Shown piece after piece: positions 45,445 to 57,795 of a stretch of 64,000 nucleotides of DNA. Where the stretch lies: positions 310,001 to 374,000 of the forward strand of contig NZ_ONZI01000001.1 in assembly GCF_900312995.1 (NCBI RefSeq), given 5' to 3'. The translations under genes were made by a program, and so were the position numbers. Origin of the DNA: Kushneria phyllosphaerae. Lineage in GTDB: Bacteria > Pseudomonadota > Gammaproteobacteria > Pseudomonadales > Halomonadaceae. Under the pieces are notes generated by a model. It did not search any database and was not told the DNA's origin. It saw nothing but the letters and a program-made list of their open reading frames with translations. Numbering within the stretch: the first letter of the stretch is position 1; each line of letters starts with the position of its first letter.

Positions 45445-45473
45445 TTGAAGCAGCGGGGGGGGTTCCTTATAAT
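45445..45473 (+). promoter_or_regulatory. Predicted promoter of the atp operon with a G8 spacer tract
   Basis: TTGAAG (45445-45450), a 17-bp spacer, and a perfect TATAAT (45468-45473), 17 nt before the atpI start. The spacer contains eight consecutive G at 45455-45462, so spacer length could change by slippage. Confidence 0.65.
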
Positions 45474-45490
45474 CCCGCCTGCCTGGCGCA

Positions 45491-46776
<1,286 letters not shown>

Positions 46777-46847
46777 ATCCAATAACAAGATTAGTCTCAA
46801 AACCCTTTTACCCCTTGTCTGAAAAAACCTGAAACAGGAGCCATTCC

Positions 46848-47075
46848 ATGGAACTCATCTACATTGCTGCCGCCATCATGATCAGCGGTGCCGCCCTCGC
46901 TACCGGTATCGGCTTTGGTCTGCTTGGTGGCAAGCTGCTCGACTCTACTGCACGTCAGCCGGAACTGGGCGACCAGCTGCAGACCAAAACCTTCATCATG
47001 GCCGGTCTGCTTGATGCCGTTCCCATGATCGGTGTGGGTATCGCGATGTACCTGATCTTCGTTGTTGCCGGTTAA
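46848..47075 (+). CDS. atpE: ATP synthase Fo subunit c
   Basis: 75 aa hairpin. Helix 1 is glycine/alanine-rich ([18 protein letters not shown]), the polar loop has ARQPEL, and the ion-binding carboxylate is Asp56 in [14 protein letters not shown]. The Asp and the lack of a Na+-binding Gln/Glu-Thr set suggest proton coupling. CAGGAG lies upstream of the ATG. Confidence 0.97.
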   Translation: MELIYIAAAIMISGAALATGIGFGLLGGKLLDSTARQPELGDQLQTKTFIMAGLLDAVPMIGVGIAMYLIFVVAG

Positions 47076-47153
47076 GTAAACGCTGTACGCCGGGCCCCTT
47101 GTGCTCGGTGTCGCCGTTTCCGGCCACCACGAACCCGCAGGAGGTAGATCCGC

Positions 47154-47624
47154 GTGAATATCAATATGACGCTTATCGGACAGATGATCGCCTTTGCGAT
47201 CTTCGTCTGGTTCTGCATGAAATATGTGTGGCCTCCGATCACGCAGGCACTCACCGAGCGTCAGCAGCGCATTCAGGAAGGTCTTGAAGAGGCCGACCGG
47301 GCACGCGCCGAGCTGCACAAGGCCAATGAACAGGCCGAGGAAACGCTACGTGAAAGCCGTGAAGAAGCTGCCCGTATTCTCGACAAGACACGTTCTCGTG
47401 CCAATCAGATGATCGAGGAAGCTCGCACTGATGCCCGCGCTGAAGGCGAGCGAATGATTGCCAATGCCCGCAGCGAGATTGACAGCGAGATTCAGCAGGC
47501 CAAAAGCGAACTGCGTGCTCAGGTAGCAGCACTGGCCATTCAGGGCGCAGAACGCATTCTCGAGTCCTCCATCGACGAAAAGAAACATCGTGAGATGGTT
47601 GATCGACTCGCTGAAGAGCTCTGA
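47154..47624 (+). CDS. atpF: ATP synthase Fo subunit b
   Basis: 156 aa, same length as E. coli. One N-terminal helix ([20 protein letters not shown]) with the WPPI turn, then a long charged coiled coil that forms the peripheral stalk and binds delta. The start codon is GTG with AGGAGGT 8 nt upstream. Confidence 0.96.
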   Translation: MNINMTLIGQMIAFAIFVWFCMKYVWPPITQALTERQQRIQEGLEEADRARAELHKANEQAEETLRESREEAARILDKTRSRANQMIEEARTDARAEGERMIANARSEIDSEIQQAKSELRAQVAALAIQGAERILESSIDEKKHREMVDRLAEEL

Positions 47625-47635
47625 GGAAACGCCAC

Positions 47636-48172
47636 ATGTCCGACCACATCACGCAGGCACGTCCCTATGCAAGGGCCGCTTTTGAGCTGGCCAGAGAAGA
47701 CAGCGCGCTGGACGCCTGGTCAGCGATGCTGGCCGAGGCAGCGCGTCTGACCGGTGACGAGCGCATTGAAAGACTGCTCGTTGACCCGCAGCGTACGCCG
47801 AGCGACAAGGGGCAGGTATTTGTCGAACTGCTAGACGAACTGCTCCCTGAACGTGGCGCCAATTTCCTGATGGTGCTGGCACGACAGCAGCGTTTGCCGG
47901 CTCTGGCATCGCTGAGTGATCTGTTCGAGGCTGAGCGCGCTGAATTTGAAAAGCGTGTCAGCGTCGAGATCACCTCGGCCTTTGCGCTGGACGAGGCACA
48001 AAAAGACAAGCTCGCACAGGCGCTCAAGCGGCGTCTGAATCGCGAAATCACGATCACCACTTCTGTGGATGAGACGCTGCTGGGCGGCGTTGTCATTCGT
48101 GCCGGCGATACCGTTATCGATGGATCGGCGCGTGGACGACTGGCGCAGCTTTCCAGCGTCTTGAACCATTGA
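47636..48172 (+). CDS. atpH: ATP synthase F1 subunit delta
   Basis: 178 aa (E. coli 177 aa). Starts [18 protein letters not shown], the usual delta opening; the C-terminal part has [20 protein letters not shown]. It links the b-dimer stalk to the top of the alpha3beta3 head. It starts 11 nt after atpF. Confidence 0.96.
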   Translation: MSDHITQARPYARAAFELAREDSALDAWSAMLAEAARLTGDERIERLLVDPQRTPSDKGQVFVELLDELLPERGANFLMVLARQQRLPALASLSDLFEAERAEFEKRVSVEITSAFALDEAQKDKLAQALKRRLNREITITTSVDETLLGGVVIRAGDTVIDGSARGRLAQLSSVLNH

Positions 48173-48188
48173 AGTCGAGGGACATGGC

Positions 48189-49733
48189 ATGCAGCAACTG
48201 AATCCTTCCGAAATCAGCGACATCATCAAGGGCCGGATCGAGAATCTTGACCTTGATGCACAGGCGCGCAATGAAGGCACCATCGTCGGCGTCGCTGACG
48301 GCATCGTGCGCATCCACGGACTGGCCGATGCCATGTTCGGGGAAATGATTGAATTCCCCAATGACATCTTCGGCATGGTACTCAACCTCGAGCGCGACAG
48401 CGTCGGCGTTGTGGTACTGGGCGACTATCAGCACCTTCAGGAAGGCATGACGGGCAAGTGCACCGGCCGCATCCTGGAAGTACCAGTCGGTCGCGAACTG
48501 ATTGGTCGCGTGGTTGATGCGCTGGGTAACGCCATTGATGGCAAGGGCGACATCAACACCACCGAAACGGACGCCGTTGAAAAGGTGGCGCCGGGTGTTA
48601 TCTCTCGTCAGGGCGTTGACCAGCCGGTCCAGACCGGTCTCAAGTCGATCGATGCCATGGTGCCGATCGGTCGTGGTCAGCGTGAGCTGATCATCGGTGA
48701 CCGTCAGATCGGCAAGTCGGCCATTGCCATCGATGCGATCATCAACCAGAAAGGCAAGGGCATCACCTGCGTCTATGTGGCCGTCGGTCAGAAGCAGTCG
48801 ACCATTGCCAACGTGGTGAGAAAGCTTGAAGAGCATGGCGCGATGGAACACACCATCATCGTTGCGGCCGGCGCTGCCGATCCCGCTGCCATGCAGTTTC
48901 TGGCGCCCTACTCCGGCTGCACCATGGGTGAATATTTCCGCGACCGCGGTGAAGACGCCCTGATCGTGTACGACGATCTGTCCAAGCAGGCCGTGGCCTA
49001 TCGCCAGATCTCCCTGCTGCTGCGTCGTCCGCCGGGTCGTGAAGCCTATCCGGGTGACGTCTTCTATCTCCACTCCCGTCTGCTTGAGCGTGCCTCGCGC
49101 GTGAACGCCGAATACGTGGAAAAGCTCACCAACGGTGAGGTGAAGGGCAAGACCGGTTCGCTGACGGCCCTGCCGATCATCGAGACTCAGGGCGGTGACG
49201 TCTCCGCGTTTGTTCCGACCAACGTGATTTCGATCACTGACGGTCAGATCTTTCTGGAAACCGGGCTTTTCAACTCTGGCGTTCGTCCGGCCATCAACGC
49301 AGGCCTTTCGGTCTCGCGTGTTGGCGGTGCGGCACAGACCAAGATCATCAAGAAACTGGGCGGCGGTGTGCGTCTGGCGCTGGCGCAGTATCGTGAGCTG
49401 GCAGCCTTCTCGCAGTTTGCCTCCGATCTGGATGAAGCCACGCGCAAGCAGCTTGAGCACGGTCAGCGTGTGACCGAACTCATGAAGCAAAAGCAGTATT
49501 CACCGATGTCGATCGCTGAAATGGCTGTCTCGCTTTACGCTGCCAACGAGGGATATCTCTCCGACGTACCGGTCGACAAGGTGCTGAATTTCGAACGTGA
49601 TCTGCTCGATTACATGCGCACCGAAAAGGGTGAGCTGATGGAGAAGATCAACAGCACCGGCGGTTACGACAACGATATTCAGCAGGGGCTGAAAAGCGGC
49701 GTTGAATCGTTCAAGTCAACGCAGAGCTATTGA
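48189..49733 (+). CDS. atpA: ATP synthase F1 subunit alpha
   Basis: 514 aa (E. coli 513 aa). Regulatory nucleotide-binding subunit. P-loop [28 protein letters not shown] and the alpha signature in [20 protein letters not shown] and [26 protein letters not shown] lies upstream of the ATG. Confidence 0.98.
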   Translation: MQQLNPSEISDIIKGRIENLDLDAQARNEGTIVGVADGIVRIHGLADAMFGEMIEFPNDIFGMVLNLERDSVGVVVLGDYQHLQEGMTGKCTGRILEVPVGRELIGRVVDALGNAIDGKGDINTTETDAVEKVAPGVISRQGVDQPVQTGLKSIDAMVPIGRGQRELIIGDRQIGKSAIAIDAIINQKGKGITCVYVAVGQKQSTIANVVRKLEEHGAMEHTIIVAAGAADPAAMQFLAPYSGCTMGEYFRDRGEDALIVYDDLSKQAVAYRQISLLLRRPPGREAYPGDVFYLHSRLLERASRVNAEYVEKLTNGEVKGKTGSLTALPIIETQGGDVSAFVPTNVISITDGQIFLETGLFNSGVRPAINAGLSVSRVGGAAQTKIIKKLGGGVRLALAQYRELAAFSQFASDLDEATRKQLEHGQRVTELMKQKQYSPMSIAEMAVSLYAANEGYLSDVPVDKVLNFERDLLDYMRTEKGELMEKINSTGGYDNDIQQGLKSGVESFKSTQSY

Positions 49734-49791
49734 TGATCCGGACCCTTCGGGGTCCGGGCGCCCTGCGCTGATTGTTTAGGAGAATATCGCT

Positions 49792-52097
<2,306 letters not shown>

Positions 52098-52109
52098 GGA
52101 GGGGCGCTC

Positions 52110-52535
52110 ATGGCGACCATGCAATGCAGTATCGTCAGCGCGGAGCGCAACATCTTCGCAGGCGAAGTAGAACGCGTTGTGGCGATCAGCGTGCTTGGCG
52201 AGATGGGAATTCTGCGCGGACATGAGCCGACGCTGACGGCCCTGAAGCCTGGCCCGGTCCGGATCGTTCATGAAGGCGGCGAAGAAGAAGTCTTCTACGT
52301 CTCCAGTGGCTTTCTGGAAGTGCAGCCGAACATGGTCATCGTGCTGGCCGACAGTGCCGATCGTGCCCGTGACCTGGACGCTGCCGAAGCCGAGAAGGCG
52401 CGCGATGAAGCACGTCGTGCCCTGCAGGGCAAAACGGGTGACATGGACTATCAGCAGGCGCTGGCCGAGATTGAAGCGGCGACCGCCCGACTGCGGACCC
52501 TGTCCCAGTTGCGCAATCGTCGCGGCCACCAGTAG
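52110..52535 (+). CDS. atpC: ATP synthase F1 subunit epsilon
   Basis: 141 aa (E. coli 139 aa). N-terminal beta sandwich (CSIVSAERNIFAGEVERVV, LGEMGILRGHEPTLTALKPG) and C-terminal helical hairpin that can brake rotation. AAGGAGGGG just after the atpD stop is its ribosome site. It is the last gene of the operon and is followed by a terminator. Confidence 0.96.
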   Translation: MATMQCSIVSAERNIFAGEVERVVAISVLGEMGILRGHEPTLTALKPGPVRIVHEGGEEEVFYVSSGFLEVQPNMVIVLADSADRARDLDAAEAEKARDEARRALQGKTGDMDYQQALAEIEAATARLRTLSQLRNRRGHQ

Positions 52536-52586
52536 CCTCAAGCAGGATTGTCGCATCATGGCCACAAGCCATGGATGCGTTTTGTT

Positions 52587-52610
52587 GGCGGCCTTCGGGC
52601 CGCCTTTTTT
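52587..52610 (+). terminator. Rho-independent terminator of the atp operon
   Basis: GGCGGCC and GGCCGCC enclose a stable TTCG tetraloop, followed by six T. Confidence 0.95.
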
Positions 52611-52761
52611 GTAACTGCCATGCGCATCTGGAGCAATCCGATGAAGGCATCCCCTGATACACTGTCAGCCACAGGAATGATCAGGCATGACAGAGCATGT
52701 CATCTGTTGGGTGCATGATCGGTTATCGTTTTTCATTCAGCGCGAGGGAGCGTCTTCTTTC

Positions 52762-54123
52762 ATGTCCATTGATGTCGTGATTCTGGCTGCCGGTCAAGGC
52801 AGCCGCATGCGTTCGCAAAAGCCCAAGGTACTGCACGAACTGGCCGGCAAACCCATGGTGCGTCATGTCATCGAGTCAGCCATGAAGGCTTTCTCGTCAC
52901 CTCGGCTGCATGTCGTGGTGGGACACGGTGCCGAGCAGGTACAGGATGCCCTGTCCGACCTGCCCATCAGCTTTGCCCATCAGCATGAGCAGCGCGGTAC
53001 AGGCCACGCCGTGGCACAGACTCTCGAGGCACTGGGTGATGGCCCGGTGGTCGTGCTTTATGGCGATGTGCCGATGATTCAGGCGCAAACCCTGAGTGCT
53101 CTGGTGGAGCGGGTGGACGAGCAGCACATGGCGCTGTTGACCGTGACCATGGCCAATCCGCACGGCTACGGGCGCATCGTGCGCAACGACCAGGGCCAGG
53201 CCGTGGCCATCGTCGAACAAAAGGATGCCACCTCCGAGCAGCTCGAGATCGGCGAGTGCAATACCGGCATTCTGGCCGCCACTGGCGATCAGCTGCGTCG
53301 CTGGCTGCCGGCACTGTCCAGCGACAATGCCCAGGGGGAATACTACCTGACCGACATCATCGCCATGGCGGCCGGTGAAGGGGTTGAAGTGGCCACGGCC
53401 GAGCCGGCGCAGGTCAGTGAAGTCCAGGGCGTCAATGACCGGGTTCAGCTGTCGGCACTGGAGCGCATTCATCAGTCCCGCGAGGCAGAGCGGCTCATGC
53501 GCGAAGGCGCAAGCCTTGCCGACCCGAAGCGGCTGGACGTGCGCGGCGAGCTGAGCGTGGGTCAGGACGTCTTCATCGACGTCGGCTGTATTTTTGAAGG
53601 ACAGGTGCATCTGGGCGATGGCGTCCATGTCGGCCCTTACAGCATCATCCGTGATGCCCGTATCGGCGATGCAACACGTATCGAGGCCCACAGCATGATC
53701 GAGGGCAGCGAAACGGCGGGCGATAACGCCATTGGCCCCTTCGCGCGCCTGCGTCCGGGCACGCGCCTTGAAAGAAAGGCGCGCATCGGCAATTTTGTCG
53801 AAACCAAAAAGGCGCATGTTGGCGAAGGCAGCAAGATCAACCATCTGAGCTATATCGGTGACGCGACGCTGGGTCAGGGCGTCAACATCGGTGCCGGTAC
53901 CATCACCTGTAACTATGATGGCGTGAACAAGCACCGCACCGAGATCGGTCGCGACGTGTTCATCGGCTCCAATTCGGCGCTGGTGGCACCGGTCACGATT
54001 GGTGATGGCGCCACGGTGGCTGCCGGTTCCACCGTGACCGATACGGTTGAGGATCAGGCGCTTGCCATTGCCCGCGCTCGTCAGATCAACAAGCAGGGCT
54101 GGACACCGCCGCATCGCCGGTAA
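52762..54123 (+). CDS. glmU: Bifunctional UDP-N-acetylglucosamine pyrophosphorylase / glucosamine-1-phosphate acetyltransferase
   Basis: 453 aa (E. coli 456 aa). Makes UDP-GlcNAc for peptidoglycan and LPS. The N-terminal uridylyltransferase has VILAAGQGSRMRSQKPKVLH, HEQRGTGHAVAQ, YGDVPMI and NTGILAA. The C-terminal left-handed beta helix has hexapeptide repeats and the acetyltransferase segment FVETKKAHVGEGSKINHLSY and GAGTITCNYDGVNKH. The start at 52762 matches the family; the frame opens at 52687. Together with glmS this supplies two of the three amino-sugar steps (GlmM is not here). Confidence 0.96.
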   Translation: MSIDVVILAAGQGSRMRSQKPKVLHELAGKPMVRHVIESAMKAFSSPRLHVVVGHGAEQVQDALSDLPISFAHQHEQRGTGHAVAQTLEALGDGPVVVLYGDVPMIQAQTLSALVERVDEQHMALLTVTMANPHGYGRIVRNDQGQAVAIVEQKDATSEQLEIGECNTGILAATGDQLRRWLPALSSDNAQGEYYLTDIIAMAAGEGVEVATAEPAQVSEVQGVNDRVQLSALERIHQSREAERLMREGASLADPKRLDVRGELSVGQDVFIDVGCIFEGQVHLGDGVHVGPYSIIRDARIGDATRIEAHSMIEGSETAGDNAIGPFARLRPGTRLERKARIGNFVETKKAHVGEGSKINHLSYIGDATLGQGVNIGAGTITCNYDGVNKHRTEIGRDVFIGSNSALVAPVTIGDGATVAAGSTVTDTVEDQALAIARARQINKQGWTPPHRR

Positions 54124-54154
54124 TAGTCATGAGGTGACGGGTGAACATCCTGTC

Positions 54155-54187
54155 GGGCGCCGCACCGTTGTGTGGCGCCCTTTTTTT
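54155..54187 (+). terminator. Rho-independent terminator of glmU
   Basis: GGGCGCC-G-CAC and GTG-T-GGCGCCC around CGTT, followed by seven T. The remaining gap to the next gene holds the operator-like repeats. Confidence 0.92.
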
Positions 54188-54281
54188 GTTGCCACGATGT
54201 GCTCTTTTGTACGTATTCGACTTTAGACGCATATTTTTGTGCCAAAAGCGCTGCACTGACTTGACCCCGCTATCGTTATGG

Positions 54282-54318
54282 GTTTCCATTCGAAACACAA
54301 AATCTTTCGTATCGAAAG
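54282..54318. promoter_or_regulatory. Operator-like repeats upstream of the DeoR-family gene
   Basis: GTTTC-CATTC-GAAAC (54282-54296) and CTTTCG-TAT-CGAAAG (54304-54318) are two adjacent perfect dyads sharing the TTTCG/CGAAA core. They end 33 nt before the regulator start. DeoR-family proteins often bind repeated TTTCG-like boxes, so autoregulation is likely. Confidence 0.55.
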
Positions 54319-54351
54319 CTATAGATTTCAATCCACGGATACCCCGCTTCC

Positions 54352-55122
54352 ATGAGTCGACGTCAGACCCCTCAGCGCCGGGAAGCCATTCTTGATCTGC
54401 TGGCAGCGCGCGGTGAGGTGGCCGTCGAGACACTGGCGCGACATTTCGAGACCTCGAGTGTCACCATCCGCAAGGATCTGGCAACGCTTGAAGGCGCCGG
54501 CCATCTGATTCGTCGCCATGGGGGCGCCACCCTCGTGCCGCGTGAAGGGGATCAGGGACGTCACCGCGTCTCCCCCGTCAAGCAGGCGCTGGCGCGGGCA
54601 GCAAGCGAGCACATTGCAGATCATGCGCGGCTGATCATCGACAGTGGCAGTACCACCAGTGCGTTGATTCCGACGCTGGCACACCGTACCGGCATGGTCG
54701 TCATGACCAATTCACTGGGGGTGGCGGGCGCACTTCAGGCGCTGGACAATCCCCCTGCCCTGCTGATGACCGGCGGCACATGGGATCCCCATTCGGCCTC
54801 CTTTCAGGGGCAGGTGGCCGAGACCGTGCTACGGGCCTACGACTTCGATCAGCTTTTTATCGGTGCCGATGGCATCGACCTGGCGCGGGGTACCACCACC
54901 TTCAACGAACTGACCGGCCTGTCACAGGTGATGGCCGAGGTGGCGCGCGAGGTAGTGGTGATGGCGGAGTCCGACAAGTTTGGTCGGCGCATTCCCAACC
55001 TTGAACTGGGCTGGGCGCACATTGATGTATTGATTACCGACGACGGGCTGGATGACACCAGCCGTCAACAGATCCGTGACCAGGGCGTCGTGCTGATCTG
55101 TGTCAGCACGCAGGCGCCGTGA
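54352..55122 (+). CDS. DeoR-family transcriptional regulator between glmU and glmS
   Basis: 256 aa. N-terminal DeoR helix-turn-helix (RREAILDLLAARGEVAVETL, SSVTIRKDLATLEGAGHLIR, RHGGATLV) and C-terminal sugar-phosphate sensor domain (LIIDSGSTTSALIPTLA, LFIGADGIDLARGTTTFNE, VMAESDKFGR). Placement between glmU and glmS suggests an amino-sugar phosphate effector and glmS as a target. It lies 72 nt before glmS on the same strand, so the two are probably co-transcribed. Confidence 0.9.
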   Translation: MSRRQTPQRREAILDLLAARGEVAVETLARHFETSSVTIRKDLATLEGAGHLIRRHGGATLVPREGDQGRHRVSPVKQALARAASEHIADHARLIIDSGSTTSALIPTLAHRTGMVVMTNSLGVAGALQALDNPPALLMTGGTWDPHSASFQGQVAETVLRAYDFDQLFIGADGIDLARGTTTFNELTGLSQVMAEVAREVVVMAESDKFGRRIPNLELGWAHIDVLITDDGLDDTSRQQIRDQGVVLICVSTQAP

Positions 55123-55194
55123 CACCACCGAATGTCGGATGAACCCGGCGTCGGGGTGATATCGCAATTTTTGGCATTTCAGGAGAGACAACCT

Positions 55195-57030
55195 ATGTGT
55201 GGCATTGTGGGTGCGGTCGCTGACCGTCAGGTGCAGAACATTTTGCTTGAGGGACTCAAGCGTCTTGAGTATCGCGGCTATGACAGTGCCGGCATGGCCG
55301 TGCTGTCCGCCGATGCTCGACTGTCACGCCAGCGGGCGGTCGGCAAGGTGGCCGCACTTGAAGAAAAGCTGCAGGCCAGCGGTCTGCGCGGTCATGTCGG
55401 CATTGCCCATACCCGCTGGGCCACCCACGGTCGTCCTACTGAAAACAATGCCCATCCCCATCAGTCCGGCGACAGCCTGGCGGTGGTACACAACGGCATC
55501 ATCGAGAACTACGAAATCCTCAAGGCCGATCTTGAAGGTCAGGGCTACGTCTTTTTGTCCGAGACTGACACCGAGGTGATTGCGCATCTGATGTCGCGTG
55601 AAGTCTCGCGTCATGATGATCTGCTGTCTGCCTTTCAGCACGTGGTCGATATGCTCAACGGTGCCTACGCGCTGGCCGTGACCCATGCCGACTACCCCGA
55701 TCAGATCGTGGGCGCACGCAAGGGCAGCCCGCTGGTGGTAGGCGTGGGGATTGACGAAGCCTTTCTGGCGTCTGATCCGCTGGCCCTTTTGCAGGTCACC
55801 GACCGCTTCATCTATCTGCAGGAAGGTGATGTGGCACGCCTGACGGTGGGCGGCAATATCGAAATCTTCAACGCCGGTCAGAGCGTCGAGCGTCCCAGCG
55901 CCATCTTTGAACATGGTGATGGTGCCGTCTCGCGCGGCGACTATCGCCACTTCATGCTCAAGGAAATTCACGAGCAGTCTCAGGTCATCGCCAATACGCT
56001 GGAAGGCCGTCTGGGCGACCGCCACGTATTCACCCGCATTCTGGGCGCTGAAGCCGATGACCTGCTGGCGCATGTTAAAAACATCCAGATCGTGGCCTGT
56101 GGCACCAGCTATCATGCCGGCATGGTAGCGCGTTACTGGCTGGAGAAGCTGGCAGGCATCCCCACTCAAGTGGAAGTCGCCTCGGAATACCGCTATCGCG
56201 AAGTGGTCGTACCGGAAGGCACGCTGTTCGTGACGCTGTCCCAGTCCGGTGAAACGGCCGATACGCTGGCGGCTCTGCGCTACGCCTCGCAAAAGGGCGG
56301 CTATCTGGCAAGCCTTGCGATCTGTAACGTGCCGGGCAGCTCGCTGGTGCGTGAATCCGACCTGACGCTGATGACCCAGGCCGGCCCCGAGATCGGTGTG
56401 GCCTCCACCAAGGCCTTCACTACCCAGCTGGTCGCCCTGCTGCTGCTCACGCTGGCCCTGCGCCATGTTCGTCAGGGCGACGATGACGTGCAGGCTCGTC
56501 TGGTCAATGCCCTGCGTGAGCTGCCGCGTCTGATCACCCGTGGTCTGGCACTCGACAGTGCCATCGAGACGATGTCGGCCGCCTTTGCCGAGAAGCATCA
56601 CGCCCTGTTTCTGGGTCGCGGCACCATGTTCCCGATCGCTTTGGAAGGGGCGCTCAAGCTTAAGGAAATTTCCTATATCCACGCCGAGGCCTATCCGGCG
56701 GGTGAGCTCAAGCACGGCCCGCTGGCGCTGGTCGACAGCGACATGCCGGTCATCGCGGTAGCACCCAACGATGAACTGCTGGAGAAGCTCAAGTCCAACC
56801 TGCAGGAAGTCCGTGCCCGCGGTGGTGAGCTGTTTGTTTTTGCCGATGAGCATGTGGCGATCAACGAAAGCGAAGGCGTTCACGTGCTGCGCATGCCGGC
56901 CGTCGATGACGTGATTGCCCCGATCCTCTACACCCTGCCGCTGCAGCTGCTGTCCTATCATGTGGCCGTACTCAAGGGCACCGATGTGGATCAGCCGCGC
57001 AATCTGGCCAAGAGTGTGACAGTGGAATAA
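55195..57030 (+). CDS. glmS: Glutamine-fructose-6-phosphate aminotransferase (isomerizing)
   Basis: 611 aa (E. coli 609 aa). First step of hexosamine synthesis. N-terminal glutaminase with nucleophile Cys after the initiator Met ([12 protein letters not shown]) and [18 protein letters not shown]. Two SIS isomerase domains follow ([50 protein letters not shown]); the protein ends [18 protein letters not shown] lies upstream; the start at 55195 is fixed by the catalytic Cys. No ribozyme is seen ahead of it. Confidence 0.97.
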   Translation: MCGIVGAVADRQVQNILLEGLKRLEYRGYDSAGMAVLSADARLSRQRAVGKVAALEEKLQASGLRGHVGIAHTRWATHGRPTENNAHPHQSGDSLAVVHNGIIENYEILKADLEGQGYVFLSETDTEVIAHLMSREVSRHDDLLSAFQHVVDMLNGAYALAVTHADYPDQIVGARKGSPLVVGVGIDEAFLASDPLALLQVTDRFIYLQEGDVARLTVGGNIEIFNAGQSVERPSAIFEHGDGAVSRGDYRHFMLKEIHEQSQVIANTLEGRLGDRHVFTRILGAEADDLLAHVKNIQIVACGTSYHAGMVARYWLEKLAGIPTQVEVASEYRYREVVVPEGTLFVTLSQSGETADTLAALRYASQKGGYLASLAICNVPGSSLVRESDLTLMTQAGPEIGVASTKAFTTQLVALLLLTLALRHVRQGDDDVQARLVNALRELPRLITRGLALDSAIETMSAAFAEKHHALFLGRGTMFPIALEGALKLKEISYIHAEAYPAGELKHGPLALVDSDMPVIAVAPNDELLEKLKSNLQEVRARGGELFVFADEHVAINESEGVHVLRMPAVDDVIAPILYTLPLQLLSYHVAVLKGTDVDQPRNLAKSVTVE

Positions 57031-57067
57031 AGGCTGTCCCTGCAGGGCGCCTGGCGTTCTGCTGCTG

Positions 57068-57102
57068 CGGGCATCGATCACGTGATCGATGCCCGTTTTT
57101 TT
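57068..57102 (+). terminator. Rho-independent terminator of glmS
   Basis: A perfect 28-nt palindrome with half-site CGGGCATCGATCAC, followed by seven T. Confidence 0.95.
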
Positions 57103-57132
57103 AACGGCCTTTTTTCAAGGATCGTTTTTCAG

Positions 57133-57172
57133 GCGCCATTTTTGAATGGGCGCTTTCTTGAAGCGCTTTTTT
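57133..57172 (+). terminator. Second hairpin set with a competing fold downstream of glmS
   Basis: GCGCTT and AAGCGC (57150-57166, loop TCTTG) are followed by six T. The segment just before it, GCGCCATT at 57133-57140, can instead pair with AATGGGCGC at 57145-57153, which would break the terminator. It is either a backup terminator or an attenuator. The whole gap 57031-57421 has these hairpins and a promoter but no gene. Confidence 0.5.
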
Positions 57173-57222
57173 GACGTGTTTTGCTCGTAATGACAGTCCT
57201 TTGTCAGGCGCAAGGCTCTTTT

Positions 57223-57252
57223 TTGATTCAATTATGGTTAAGTTTGTATATT
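57223..57252 (+). promoter_or_regulatory. Predicted promoter for the membrane protein/PQQ dehydrogenase pair
   Basis: TTGATT (57223-57228), 18-bp spacer, TATATT (57247-57252), in a markedly AT-rich stretch. It lies about 170 nt before the membrane protein gene. Confidence 0.5.
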
Positions 57253-57421
57253 TTCTTGTTATAACCGCTATCATTTATGCTGGCTGATGCGCCTTTTGAA
57301 AAGCCATCGCTCAGCATCTGTCCATTCCCGTTCATGATCCCCGGTACTGCAATGGCAGTATCCGAACCCGTCATGCCGGGAGATGGCACATAAAAATCTG
57401 TCCAAGGGAAGGGAACTCGTC

Positions 57422-57784
57422 ATGTCTTCCATGCGATCCTCAAATCCAGGCGCCATGGTCGTGCTCATCGCTTCAGCGGTCGGTATCGCCATTGCGCTTT
57501 ATGCCTATCTCACTCCGCTGACCGGCGTGAACGGTACGCTTGGCGCTCTGGTGGTCATCGTGACCTGCGCCATTCTTGTCGCCCTCGGGCTCGGGCTTGC
57601 CCTGTGCCATGGGCGCGGTTTACACAACCTGCTTCGGGTCGTGGCCATCGCCTTCATTGTCGGTACTGCCTTTGCTGCTCTGCTGCTGCATCTGTGGTGG
57701 CTGGCCATTGCCATGGCCGTCGCCCTGGTCGGATTAATGATCGATATTTTCCGCCCCTCGCCCGCTCACCGCACGACTTCATGA
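57422..57784 (+). CDS. Small four-helix membrane protein, candidate anchor for the PQQ dehydrogenase
   Basis: 120 aa, nearly all hydrophobic: VVLIASAVGIAIALYAYL, LGALVVIVTCAILVALGLGL, VVAIAFIVGTAFAALLLHL and WLAIAMAVALVGLMIDIF. AAGGGAA precedes the ATG at 57422; ATG at 57383 is in frame but has its ribosome site too close. It ends 11 nt before the PQQ dehydrogenase gene. Membrane glucose dehydrogenases (Gcd) begin with a similar block of about five helices that binds ubiquinone, and the next protein lacks that block. The anchor role is inferred. Confidence 0.75.
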   Translation: MSSMRSSNPGAMVVLIASAVGIAIALYAYLTPLTGVNGTLGALVVIVTCAILVALGLGLALCHGRGLHNLLRVVAIAFIVGTAFAALLLHLWWLAIAMAVALVGLMIDIFRPSPAHRTTS

Positions 57785-57795
57785 GGAGCCCCGAT

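Noticed and set aside
55324..57081. 585-codon open frame antisense to glmS
   Set aside because: It is a shadow of GC-rich codon use in glmS; it has no ribosome site or recognisable domain. Similar long antisense frames over atpA (48114-49490), glmU (52897-54114) and mnmG (40936-41895) were dropped for the same reason.
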